This document shows positions 35,873-44,495 of a DNA stretch of 64,000 bases, piece after piece. Every line of letters begins with the position of its first letter. The first letter of the stretch is position 1. A program made the position numbers and the translations under genes. Under the pieces are notes generated by a model. It was given only the letters and a program-made list of their open reading frames with translations, was not told the DNA's origin and made no database searches. This stretch comes from CAZCDS01 sp964497585 (lineage in GTDB: Bacteria; Desulfobacterota; Desulfomonilia; Desulfomonilales; Desulfomonilaceae), in assembly GCA_964497585.1 (NCBI GenBank), contig CAZCDS010000022.1, positions 30,919 through 94,918 on the forward strand. The letters run 5' to 3'.

Positions 35873-36811
35873 ATGCCCAACAGACCTGACCGCCGCGAAT
35901 TCATAAAAGGGGGTCTTGCTACAACCGCAGCGGTTCTGGCCGGAGGTTCTGCTCATATCCTCGGTTCCGGCGAGGCTCGTGGCGAGTCATTGCCAGACGT
36001 GGTAGTGTGCTCCGGTAAGTCCGCGACAGCGATCACTCGCGCGGCGGTGGAAGCTCTCGGGGGAATGAAACGCTTCGTGAAACAGGGTGCCAGAGTCGTC
36101 ATCAAACCGAATATGAGCTTTGACAGGCCCGTGGGGACAGGGGCCAATACCAACCCCAACGTGGTTTCGGAAATCGCACGAATGTGCGCGGAGGCGGGCG
36201 CCGCGAGGATCTCGGTTCTGGATTATCCTCTTCGTGACCCGGGGGATTGCCTCCGTATGTCCATGATCCCGGCTCTATGCCAGGGGATTGCCAACACCTA
36301 TGTGAACACTATTCAGTCCCGCAGGATGTTCCGTCCGGCGAAGGTCAAGGGAGGGGCCCAGTTGAGCACGATGGACGTGGCATCCGAAGTTCTCGATTCC
36401 GACGTCCTCATTGCCGTGCCGGTGGGTAAGACGCACAGTTCCGCGGGCGTGAGCCTCACTATGAAGGGCATGATGGGTCTTGTATGGGACCGGCATTCCT
36501 TCCACGGCCGGTACAATCTCGATGAGGCGATCGTGGACATGGTCACCGTGCTCAAGCCGGCGCTTTCCGTCATCGACGGAACCAACATTCTCAGCACGGG
36601 AGGTCCGGGAGGACCCGGCAAAGTGATACCACTGAACCTGGTGGTGGCCTCGACTGACATGGTGGCCGCGGACTCCCAGATGGTCTCCCTGGGGACGTGG
36701 TATGGTCGGAAGTTCTCAGGCAAGAATGTGCGGCATATTCGCCTAGCCGCACAGAGAGGCCTCGGCCGCATGGACATCGAGAAACTCAACGTGAAAAAGA
36801 TCCGGACCTGA
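35873..36811 (+). CDS. Tat-exported DUF362 protein
   Basis: A 312-residue precursor. The N-terminus has a twin-arginine signal (DRREFIKGGLATTAAVLAGG). The mature part is a DUF362 domain (ARVVIKPNMSFDRP, VLDYPLRDPGD, VPVGKTHSSAGVSLTMKGMMG). AAAGGAG lies 9 bases before the ATG. It has no ferredoxin domain; instead the next gene, overlapping by one base (TGATG), encodes a membrane polyferredoxin. A Tat signal on a DUF362 protein implies export after folding, possibly with a cofactor. Role unknown; an electron-transfer partner of the polyferredoxin is a reasonable inference. Confidence 0.88.
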   Translation: MPNRPDRREFIKGGLATTAAVLAGGSAHILGSGEARGESLPDVVVCSGKSATAITRAAVEALGGMKRFVKQGARVVIKPNMSFDRPVGTGANTNPNVVSEIARMCAEAGAARISVLDYPLRDPGDCLRMSMIPALCQGIANTYVNTIQSRRMFRPAKVKGGAQLSTMDVASEVLDSDVLIAVPVGKTHSSAGVSLTMKGMMGLVWDRHSFHGRYNLDEAIVDMVTVLKPALSVIDGTNILSTGGPGGPGKVIPLNLVVASTDMVAADSQMVSLGTWYGRKFSGKNVRHIRLAAQRGLGRMDIEKLNVKKIRT

Positions 36812-38496
36812 TGCGATTTCAGAGAGCCACACAGGCGATCACCCTCGGGACATTTGCTGTGCTCTTGTTGGCTGCGGCCTATCCTTACCCGGAGGGCCTC
36901 AGCGTCGATTCTTTCCTCCGACTCGACCCTTTGATCGGGCTTGCGACGTTTCTTGCGGCCAGGACGTATCTTCCGTACCTTGTGCCGGGTCTCATCCTGC
37001 TCGTGATGTCACTTCTGTTCGGCCGGGTCTTTTGCGGACACATCTGTCCAATGGGGACGACCCTAGACGTCCTTCAGAGTCCTGTTACCGTTAAACGGTC
37101 GGTGAAGGATTCGACCTTCGAGGCCACCTCAGCGCATCGCCGTTGGAAGTACCTTCTCCTGATTATTATTCTTGCAGGCGCACTCGCCGGCGTCTCCCTC
37201 GTTCATGTGGGCTCGCCGCTCTCGCTGGTGACCCGCTTCTATGGCCTCTGTCTGTTTCCGGTTGCGACCTTGCTGGCGGAGTCAGGGCTGGCAGCCGGGA
37301 CCCCATGGTTTCTCAAGATGGGGTTTCACCATCTTGCGTACCTCCAGCTTTCGTCCAAGGTCTTCGCGACGAACCTCTTCGTCGCGTTCCTGTTCTTGTG
37401 TATTGTTCTCGCGTCCCGTTGGCAGCCGAGGTTTTGGTGTCGAAACCTCTGTCCGTCAGGGGCGCTGTTCGGCCTTTGCTCCCGTTCGCCGATCGTACGG
37501 CGTAGAGTCGATTCCTCCTGCACTCGATGTGGGATGTGCATTCGAGAATGCCCTACGGGTGCGATCGGTGAGGAGCCCTCCCAGACGAATCATTCGGAGT
37601 GTATTGTGTGCCTCCAGTGCGTGAAGGTATGCCCGGAGGCCGCGATCTCCTTCGGTGTCGCCACTGGCGACGCACGGCCGCGCCAGGAAGCGGCTGACCC
37701 GACTCGCCGAGGTATACTCATGGCGCTCGCCGGGGGCCTTTTTGTTTCCGGCCTGCTGCGGACTGGAATACGGGACCCCGGACCCCGAGGAAAGGAGATG
37801 GCGCTTGTCGACCCAGAGCTTATCAGGCCGCCCGGGGCGCCGCCGGAGCCGGAGTTCCTTTCGCGGTGCGTGCGCTGCGGCGAGTGCATGAAAGCGTGCC
37901 CTACCAACACCTTGCAGCCGGTCTGGCTGAAGGCTGGCATCGAGGGTCTCTTTTCCCCAATCATGATACCTCGGCTGGCTGCCTGCGCAGTTGGGTGCAA
38001 TGTCTGCGGCAAAGTCTGCCCTACTGGAGCAATCCGCGAACTGGATCTGCAAGAGAAGCAACACGCCAAAGTGGGGACGGCGTATATTCTGCGCCGTAAC
38101 TGCTTGGTCTGGGAACAGGACCGCAAATGCCTCGTCTGTGATGAGGTGTGTCCGTACAACGCCGTATCCTTTCGACCAGTGCCCGAACGACGAAATGCCG
38201 CTCCCTTCATGATCGAGAACCGCTGTCTGGGTTGCGGATGGTGCGAGTTGAGGTGCCCGGTCAAAGGGGCTGCGGCCATACGGGTGAACATAATCGGGGA
38301 AGTGAGGCTGGCGTCGGGCTCGTACGTCCAAAAGGCTCGGGAGTACGGACTGGTCTTCAAGGCAAAGGACAACAGTGTCGACAGACTCGCGCCGGGGACC
38401 TTTGAAGGGGCTATGCCGGAGCCGTCCAAGAAAACGCCCAAAAGCCCCCGGCCCCGGGAACGGGAAAAGCTTCCCCCGGGATTCATCACTAAATAG
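36811..38496 (+). CDS. Membrane polyferredoxin (NapH/MauN-like, multiple [4Fe-4S])
   Basis: About 561 residues, starting MRFQRATQAITLGTFAV. The first 270 residues hold five or six membrane helices and the NapH-type CGHICPMGTTLD and CRNLCPSGALFG motifs. After this come several ferredoxin motifs: CTRCGMCIRECP, CIVCLQCVKVCP, CVRCGECMKACP, CNVCGKVCP, CLVCDEVCP and CLGCGWCELRCP. A second hydrophobic stretch (GILMALAGGLFVSGLL, preceded by RR) lies between clusters near residue 305. It probably moves electrons between the membrane quinone pool or a cytoplasmic donor and the exported DUF362 partner. The C-terminal tail is Pro/Arg/Lys-rich and encoded by GC-rich repeat-like sequence. Confidence 0.9.
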   Translation: MRFQRATQAITLGTFAVLLLAAAYPYPEGLSVDSFLRLDPLIGLATFLAARTYLPYLVPGLILLVMSLLFGRVFCGHICPMGTTLDVLQSPVTVKRSVKDSTFEATSAHRRWKYLLLIIILAGALAGVSLVHVGSPLSLVTRFYGLCLFPVATLLAESGLAAGTPWFLKMGFHHLAYLQLSSKVFATNLFVAFLFLCIVLASRWQPRFWCRNLCPSGALFGLCSRSPIVRRRVDSSCTRCGMCIRECPTGAIGEEPSQTNHSECIVCLQCVKVCPEAAISFGVATGDARPRQEAADPTRRGILMALAGGLFVSGLLRTGIRDPGPRGKEMALVDPELIRPPGAPPEPEFLSRCVRCGECMKACPTNTLQPVWLKAGIEGLFSPIMIPRLAACAVGCNVCGKVCPTGAIRELDLQEKQHAKVGTAYILRRNCLVWEQDRKCLVCDEVCPYNAVSFRPVPERRNAAPFMIENRCLGCGWCELRCPVKGAAAIRVNIIGEVRLASGSYVQKAREYGLVFKAKDNSVDRLAPGTFEGAMPEPSKKTPKSPRPREREKLPPGFITK

Positions 38497-38499
38497 GCG

Positions 38500-38528
38500 C
38501 TGACTTCGCTATGTGATTCTGATATAAT
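38500..38528 (+). promoter_or_regulatory. Sigma-70-type promoter before the Ser/Thr kinase gene
   Basis: CTGACT (38500-38505), 17 bases, TATAAT (38523-38528). The -10 box is perfect and the -35 box matches four of six. Predicted start about 38535, some 90 bases before the ATG at 38622. Confidence 0.6.
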
Positions 38529-38621
38529 TCGGCACAGGGCTATCCTGACTTACGCCGGGGGGAGGCAGCCCAAACTGCTCACTTACTTCTGCGAATGACC
38601 GGGACCCGGGCGGAAAGACCC

Positions 38622-40523
38622 ATGAGCAACGCCACATCTGCTAACGATCAGATATCCCGCATGCGGGAAGAAGCCGAGCTGTATGAAGCTCAGGGGCTTT
38701 ACTCACATTCGATGGAGATCTATCGAAGCATCCTTAAGCAGGACCCCCAGGACCAACTAGCCAGGCAGAAGCTCCGAGATCTGCTAACATCACAGGGAGC
38801 TAGGGCCGAGGACGACACGCTCACGACGCGCCTTGACGATCTGACTCCCCGACTCGCCCTGGATCTCGGCCTCGCATATATGGGAATGAACCTGTATGAG
38901 GAAGCCCTGAATGAGTTCAAGAAAGGCCTGAAAGCTTCCCCCGTGCTCAAGAATGAGCTGCTGCAACAGATGGCGGTGTCGCTGACCCACCTGCAACGGG
39001 TGGACGAGGCCCAGAAATGCCTTCAGAGGATCTTTGCCGACCGCACACTGACGTACGTCGAACAAGGGGCTATCATCAGTGATATGGCTGACATCTATCT
39101 TGAACACGGGTTTGTTGCAGAAGCCCATGACCTCCTTGTCGAAGTCCCTGAGGAAACCAAAGGCCACATCGAAGATTACGACGCCGCGATTCGGGAAATA
39201 AAGAGTCTCAGGCAATACGCTGATGTGGAAGTGGTCGTTGAAGATGAAGAAACTGGAGAAGTGTACGGTGTCGAGCAAATCATAGAACTCCCCGACGGAC
39301 ATCAGCCCAGGGCTTCCTTGACCGGCAGCGCTGTCGCACAAAAGAGAACTCCGTCGCAAGCCCGGCGACAACCGGACGAGACCGCCAGACGGGCCGCAGG
39401 AAAGAATGCTGCCGAGGCTCGACATGCCGAAGCCCTGGACAAGAAACAGCCCGTGGAGCTTTTTGACGGAGAGATTGCCGACGCGGTGCGTTTCGCCTGT
39501 CTTTGCGGCAAGGTTTACTCGGCACCGAGGGCATCCGTTGGCGCGAACGCGGACTGCCGCGATTGCGGTCGGAATCTGACTGTCCCCGATGCCGATAAGA
39601 GAAAGGACGGTCTGACCGAAAAGGTGCTCGGAAAAGTCGTGGGCGGCTGCCGAATCCTGCACAAACTCGGCGGCGGCGGAATGGGAGGTGTGTACAAGGC
39701 CCACCACATAGGCCTGGATATAGATGTCGCGGTCAAGGTACTCCACGCTCACCTTGCCGAAAGGGAACCGATCTTCATTAAGCGATTCATTCGTGAGGCC
39801 AGGGCTACAGCGAAGCTTCAGCACCCGAACATCGTAGGCGTGATGAACGTCGGCTACGAGAACGGCCTCCACTTCCTTGTGATGCCCTATGTGGGCGGAG
39901 GAAGCGCGGCCGTGTTGCTCAACAAGATCGGCAGACTGCCCGTCGGCCAGGTACTGCACGTGGCTGCGCAGATCGCTCTGGCCCTCCAGGTGGCCGAGGA
40001 GAACAATATCATGCATCGGGACATAAAGCCGGCAAACATCCTCTTCACAGAGAGGGGCGATGTGAAGCTTGCCGATCTGGGCCTGGCAAAGAACTACCTG
40101 GACTCCCAGGACAACGCGATTACTCAGACAGGCATCGCCTGCGGCACCCCACTCTACTTCTCGCCGGAACAGGCCAAGGGCTCCCAGGAACTCGACATTC
40201 GGTCGGACATATACTCACTCGGGATCACCATGTACCACCTCATTGAAGGACATCCGCCCTTCATGGCTGAGTCAGCGTACGTGATCTTTCAGAAGCACGT
40301 CCACGAACCGCTCCCACCCTTCAAGGAGGCCACACCCCCTGTGCCTGATAATGTGTTCAGGCTCCTTAAGAAAATGACCGCTAAGAAGCCGGAAAACCGT
40401 TATGCGGACACCCACGAGCTTCTCGATGCAATGATCCCGCTCAGAGACGAATTGCTCAGCAGTGAAAAGAGCCCACCACGCAAGAATCTGCTGGAACGAC
40501 TCGGTATTATGAGGGGAACGTGA
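38622..40523 (+). CDS. Hanks-type Ser/Thr protein kinase with N-terminal TPR region
   Basis: About 633 residues. Residues 1-185 are tetratricopeptide-like helices (AELYEAQGLYSHSMEIYRSI; YEEALNEFKKGL). A four-cysteine zinc-ribbon-like segment follows near 290-325 (CLCGKVY, then CRDCGRNL). The kinase domain spans about 340-610: glycine loop LGGGGMGGVYKA, catalytic lysine in VAVKVL, HRDIKPANI near 465, and DLG in place of DFG (usual for bacterial PknB-like enzymes), then GTPLYFSPEQ. No transmembrane helix is seen, so it is cytosolic. The PP2C and FHA genes 5-6 kb upstream are likely functional partners. ATG 38622 is preferred over 38595 on weak ribosome-site grounds. Confidence 0.93.
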   Translation: MSNATSANDQISRMREEAELYEAQGLYSHSMEIYRSILKQDPQDQLARQKLRDLLTSQGARAEDDTLTTRLDDLTPRLALDLGLAYMGMNLYEEALNEFKKGLKASPVLKNELLQQMAVSLTHLQRVDEAQKCLQRIFADRTLTYVEQGAIISDMADIYLEHGFVAEAHDLLVEVPEETKGHIEDYDAAIREIKSLRQYADVEVVVEDEETGEVYGVEQIIELPDGHQPRASLTGSAVAQKRTPSQARRQPDETARRAAGKNAAEARHAEALDKKQPVELFDGEIADAVRFACLCGKVYSAPRASVGANADCRDCGRNLTVPDADKRKDGLTEKVLGKVVGGCRILHKLGGGGMGGVYKAHHIGLDIDVAVKVLHAHLAEREPIFIKRFIREARATAKLQHPNIVGVMNVGYENGLHFLVMPYVGGGSAAVLLNKIGRLPVGQVLHVAAQIALALQVAEENNIMHRDIKPANILFTERGDVKLADLGLAKNYLDSQDNAITQTGIACGTPLYFSPEQAKGSQELDIRSDIYSLGITMYHLIEGHPPFMAESAYVIFQKHVHEPLPPFKEATPPVPDNVFRLLKKMTAKKPENRYADTHELLDAMIPLRDELLSSEKSPPRKNLLERLGIMRGT

Positions 40524-40609
40524 CGACGACCGGGAGATTGCCGCTGCAGCTCCCGTACTTCTCCACCTCCCCGGACCGGGAACCCGCCACAATTCATTAA
40601 AGCACAGTG

Positions 40610-40638
40610 TTGACTTATTCCACTATGTAGTGTAGAAT
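40610..40638 (+). promoter_or_regulatory. Strong promoter with an operator-like dyad in its spacer
   Basis: TTGACT (40610-40615), 17 bases, TAGAAT (40633-40638). The spacer contains CACTATGTAGTG (40621-40632), an inverted repeat CACTA/TAGTG with a 2-base centre, well placed for a repressor. An AT-rich initially transcribed region follows. It drives the small gene at 40686. Confidence 0.72.
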
Positions 40639-40685
40639 ATTATTATTATTTTATGGATAAAGACTGCTCCATGGAGGATTTCAGC

Positions 40686-40862
40686 ATGTCCCGTCTGCGG
40701 CGCTATTTGCCAAATATCTTGCTCCTCTTACTGCTCTTCGGCTGGGTCGTCTATCCGGGCTGGTTCACGCAATATTGGTACTTGGATTGGCCTGAGCAAT
40801 ACGCTTATCCGGCAAGCTTCTCCGGACCCTGCGATCCTCCCTGGGGATTCTGGTTCTGGTAG
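40686..40862 (+). CDS. Small aromatic-rich membrane peptide (58 aa)
   Basis: MSRLRRYLPNILLLLLLFGW begins a 58-residue peptide: a basic N-terminus, one membrane helix, then a short tail dense in Trp, Tyr, Phe and Pro that ends CDPPWGFWFW. A GGAGG lies 8 bases before the ATG, and a strong promoter lies 50-75 bases upstream. The combination of promoter, dyad, ribosome-binding site and signal-like N-terminus makes it likely to be expressed. I recognise no family. An in-frame ATG at 40653 exists but lacks a ribosome-binding site. Inner-membrane location with the tail outside is the likely topology (basic residues inside). Confidence 0.65.
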   Translation: MSRLRRYLPNILLLLLLFGWVVYPGWFTQYWYLDWPEQYAYPASFSGPCDPPWGFWFW

Positions 40863-40888
40863 CATGACTTCGTGATGGGACGCGTCAC

Positions 40889-40942
40889 GTCGGGGGGCAA
40901 CTGCCGCCCTCTCCCCGACCAGACGGTCTTGCCCCGCGGGGC
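40889..40942 (+). terminator. GC-rich hairpins after the small peptide gene
   Basis: GTCGGGG (40889-40895) pairs with CCCCGAC (40913-40919), and GCCCCGCGGGGC (40931-40942) is a perfect palindrome just after. Neither is followed by a T run, so a Rho-dependent or structural stop is possible. Confidence 0.35.
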
Positions 40943-41127
40943 CGGTAGGGCTGTCCGCCCGAGCCTTTCAGGGGCCCAGGTGAACCGTCCCTTCTTGAGA
41001 ATTGCTTGCGGCCGGTCCTATGCCGACCTTTGATCAAACTGCCTGTTCAGATTTCCGCGTGAAGTTGCATTTTGAGCCAAGGAATTGCGCCCCGCGTCCG
41101 AGGGGAAATGGCATGATGCCGGCTGTG

Positions 41128-41298
41128 CTATTTCCCCCGGAGCAAACCGTTCTCGTAGAAGTACTGAAAGATCACGAACTTGTCGATACCCGTTAGCTCG
41201 GCTACTTTGAAGATGGTCACGGACTGCCTGGCCATCCTCAGTTCGTTTATGACTCTGGTGATCCGTCCGTACACTTCGTCGTTCTTGTTGATATCCAT
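41128..41298 (-). CDS. Small helix-turn-helix-like protein downstream of alaS (56 aa)
   Basis: MDINKNDEVYGRITRVINEL begins a 56-residue frame ending YENGLLRGK. Residues 25-50 (VTIFKVAELTG, then FVIFQYFYENG) look like a helix-turn-helix recognition unit. AGAGG lies 8 bases before the ATG. It sits 58 bases after the alaS stop on the same strand, so it may be the last gene of that transcription unit. It could be a small DNA-binding regulator; no family is assigned. Confidence 0.65.
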   Translation of the reverse strand: MDINKNDEVYGRITRVINELRMARQSVTIFKVAELTGIDKFVIFQYFYENGLLRGK

Positions 41299-41356
41299 CT
41301 GACTTGCCTCTTTTCCCGGCCATATGCCGCTTGATCGAGCCCCGGCCGATCAGAAC

Positions 41357-43987
41357 TCAGCCGAGAAAATCCTCGATCGCCTCCAGCGCGGCTTGAATCT
41401 TGTCTCCGTCGGGCCCGCCTGCCTGGGCCATGTCAGGTCGACCACCACCTGAGCCGCCGACGATTTCCGCGGCTTTCTTAACGATATTGCCTGCGTGGAA
41501 TCGGTCAACAAGATCCTTGGTCACGATGGCGATGAGAATGGCCTTCCCGTTGCTGTGAGCCCCGAGCAAGGCCACACCCGAGCCGAGTCGATCGCGGACC
41601 CGATCGGCAAAATCTCTCAGATCTCTTGGGTTAGATACGTCTTGCACCAACTTGGACAGCACTTTGACGCCGTTGACCTCCCGGATTCCTTCCAGGATGT
41701 CGGTTGTGCGGTCTGAAGCCAACCTGGTTTTGAGCGCCTGAATCTCCTTATCCTTTGCCTTCTTCTCTTCGATCAGCTTATCGAGTTTCGCAACGAGTTC
41801 GCCGGGCGTCCCCTTGAGCCGTTCTCCCAGTCCCGTTATCTCCTCCTCCAGGGCTCGCACGTAGTCTGCGGCACCATCTCCGGTCACCGCTTCGATACGC
41901 CTCACACCCGCGGCGATGCCGCCCTCACTGACGATCTTGAAGAGTCCGATGTCGCCGGTCCGGCGGGTGTGGGTGCCACCACAGAGTTCTTTGCTGAAGC
42001 CACCGATGGAAACCATTCTGACCGTAGCACCGTACTTCTCCCCGAACAGGGCCATCGCACCCAGGGATCTGGCTTCATCAAAGGGCATGGTTCGGGCCTC
42101 GACTTCAACGTTCTCCCTGATCTTCGCATTGACGAGGTCCTCCACCCTCCGAAGCTCGTCCGTTGAAATGGACGAGAAATGGGTAAAGTCAAACCGCAGC
42201 CGCCTCGATTCAACGAGTGAGCCGCTCTGTTTGACATGGTCTCCAAGGACTTCCCGCAGCGCCCACTGGAGAAGATGAGTCGCTGAATGGTTGGCCATGA
42301 CGGACTTCCTCAGGCCACTGTCTACCCTGAGGGTGACGAGATCGCCCACGGAGAAGGCGCCGGAATTCACGCGGCCCCGGTGGACTATCAGGTTCGGGAA
42401 TGGTTTGACCGTATCCTCGACCTCGATCTCATTCCCGTTCAGCCCAATGATTCCGTGGTCGCCTACCTGTCCTCCCGACTCACCGTAGAACGGCGTGCGG
42501 TCCGTGACGATTTCGATCTTTTCACCGGCCGAAGCCTTGTCAACCTGTTCCCCCCCCTTGAGGATGGCTTTGATCGTACCGGAATCCTCCAGGGTCTCGT
42601 AACCGGTAAACTCGCTGACGATACCGGCCTCGAGTATCTCCGCGACGACTCCCGCTTCTTCCCCCTTCATTTCAGCCCAAGCCTTGCGGGCCTTAGACCG
42701 CTGCTCGGCCATGGCAGCGTCAAAGCCTGCCTGATCAATCTTCAACCCGACCTCCACGGCGAGGTCTTCGGTGAGATCCGGAGGGAAGCCGTACGTATCG
42801 TAGAGCCGGAAAGCGACCTCTCCCGGCAGCGTCTCACCGCTCTTTTCCTTTACAAGGGCCGCCTCTTCCTCGAAGAGGACCAGTCCCCGGGCGAGCGTAT
42901 CAAGGAAGCGCTCTTCTTCATTCCGTATCACGTTCTCCACGAGAGCAGCGTGGGTCGCGAGGTCGGGATAGGCGTCTGCCATGTGAGAGACCACCACCCC
43001 GGCCGTGTCGTAGAGAAAGGGTTCGTCCAGACCGATAAACTTGCCGTATCTGAGAGCCCTCCTGAGGATGCGCCGCAACACGTACCCCCTCCCCTCATTC
43101 GACGGCAGCACGCCGTCCGAAATGAGGAACGCGGCCGCGCGACTATGGTCGGCAATGACGCGGATCGCTACCGCATCTCTGTCCTGGCCCCGGCACTTCT
43201 TTCCTGATAACTCCTCCACCCTGAGAATGATCGGGCGAAAGAGATCCGTCTCCCAGTTGCTCGTGACCCCCTGCACGACAGCCGTGACACGTTCCAACCC
43301 GAGACCCGTGTCAATGGACGGTTTCGGCAGCGGTGACATGTTTCCGGCCTCGTCCCGGTTGTACTGCATGAAAACGAGGTTCCAGAGCTCCAGGTACCGG
43401 TCGCAGTCGCATCCGGGAGCGCAGGTCGGTTTGCCGCACCCCACGGATTCACCCTGGTCGACAAGGATCTCCGAGCAAGGGCCGCACGGGCCCGTCTCTC
43501 CCATGCTCCAGAAGTTGTCCTTCGCGCCGAGCCGGACAATGTCCTTTTCGTTGAACCCGGTGATCTTCTGCCATATTCGGGCCGCCTCGTCATCGTCCTC
43601 GTACACCGTTACGTACAGCTTGTCCGTGGGCAGGCCTACCACGTCGGTCAGGAACTCCCACCCGAATAAGATGGCGTCCTCCTTAAAGTAGTCGCCGAAA
43701 GAGAAATTGCCCAACATCTCAAAAAAGGTGTGATGACGCGCGGTATGTCCGACGTTTTCGAGGTCGTTGTGCTTGCCACTCACCCTGAGGCATTTCTGAG
43801 CGCTGGTTGCCCGGCTGTACGGTCGCTTCTCAGCACCGATAAAGACGTTCTTGAACTGCACCATCCCCGCGTTGGGGAACATGAGCGTCGGATCGCTCTC
43901 CAGCCTGAGCGGCGAGCTGGGTACCCTCGTATGGCCCCTATCCTCGAAGTATTTCAAAAAGAGTTCGCGCAGTTGTGCGCCGGTCAT
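41357..43987 (-). CDS. alaS: Alanyl-tRNA synthetase
   Basis: An 876-residue enzyme that charges tRNA-Ala. The class II catalytic domain is at the N-terminus (MTGAQLRELFLKYFEDRGH, FPNAGMVQFKNVF, ENVGHTARHHTFFEMLGNFS). The editing domain carries the zinc-ligand sets HSATHLLQWAL and CGGTHTRRTGDIG. The C-terminal C-Ala/DHHA1 domain has GGSGGGRPDMAQAGG. Length is standard. It is an essential housekeeping gene; nothing unusual is seen. Confidence 0.98.
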   Translation of the reverse strand: MTGAQLRELFLKYFEDRGHTRVPSSPLRLESDPTLMFPNAGMVQFKNVFIGAEKRPYSRATSAQKCLRVSGKHNDLENVGHTARHHTFFEMLGNFSFGDYFKEDAILFGWEFLTDVVGLPTDKLYVTVYEDDDEAARIWQKITGFNEKDIVRLGAKDNFWSMGETGPCGPCSEILVDQGESVGCGKPTCAPGCDCDRYLELWNLVFMQYNRDEAGNMSPLPKPSIDTGLGLERVTAVVQGVTSNWETDLFRPIILRVEELSGKKCRGQDRDAVAIRVIADHSRAAAFLISDGVLPSNEGRGYVLRRILRRALRYGKFIGLDEPFLYDTAGVVVSHMADAYPDLATHAALVENVIRNEEERFLDTLARGLVLFEEEAALVKEKSGETLPGEVAFRLYDTYGFPPDLTEDLAVEVGLKIDQAGFDAAMAEQRSKARKAWAEMKGEEAGVVAEILEAGIVSEFTGYETLEDSGTIKAILKGGEQVDKASAGEKIEIVTDRTPFYGESGGQVGDHGIIGLNGNEIEVEDTVKPFPNLIVHRGRVNSGAFSVGDLVTLRVDSGLRKSVMANHSATHLLQWALREVLGDHVKQSGSLVESRRLRFDFTHFSSISTDELRRVEDLVNAKIRENVEVEARTMPFDEARSLGAMALFGEKYGATVRMVSIGGFSKELCGGTHTRRTGDIGLFKIVSEGGIAAGVRRIEAVTGDGAADYVRALEEEITGLGERLKGTPGELVAKLDKLIEEKKAKDKEIQALKTRLASDRTTDILEGIREVNGVKVLSKLVQDVSNPRDLRDFADRVRDRLGSGVALLGAHSNGKAILIAIVTKDLVDRFHAGNIVKKAAEIVGGSGGGRPDMAQAGGPDGDKIQAALEAIEDFLG

Positions 43988-44495
43988 GCTTCCTCCGGTG
44001 TGAAACGATGAGGTGAAACCCAGGCCCGTCTCCTGTTGAAACCCTGCACGGATGTCCGTCGCCCTGGCGCCAGCCCCCTCGTGCCGTCCACGGGCCGAGA
44101 GCCGTAATGAACGAGTGTCCGGCAGATTGACGGTACTCGCTATAGCCGCTGCCGGTCATTACCTATCAGTCAATGTGAACAGCGCACATGACATTCGGCT
44201 GGTACGCGAAGGCCCGGTGCTCACATCCCGAATCTTTAAATTTACCACATAATTGGGAATTCTTGCAAGTCGATCCCTCGGAATTGTACCGCCGTTCAGT
44301 CAGGCCCAAAAGGAGTTCCAAGGAACAGCTCAACACAAGTGTGCGCAGTCACAGGAACGCGATTGATGCAGGAAGACGCTCAACTAAACCGTTATGTCCG
44401 GGATTCGCGCATGACGAACCAGGAAGAGCTACAGGGTCAGCAGGCCGGCCCGAGAAACACGGCATGCTGTGCCCGTTCATGTCTGCGAATCCGCG
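43988..44495. other. Intergenic region between alaS and the histidine kinase gene
   Basis: About 500 bases. It contains the alaS upstream region, but no frame, tRNA or riboswitch that I can support. The frames present overlap the kinase end in the wrong phase or lack ribosome-binding sites. Confidence 0.4.

Noticed and set aside
41018..41323. 101-aa minus-strand frame over the region after alaS
   Set aside because: Another minus-strand frame (41128-41298) has a ribosome-binding site and HTH-like protein character; the longer frame looks like its shadow.
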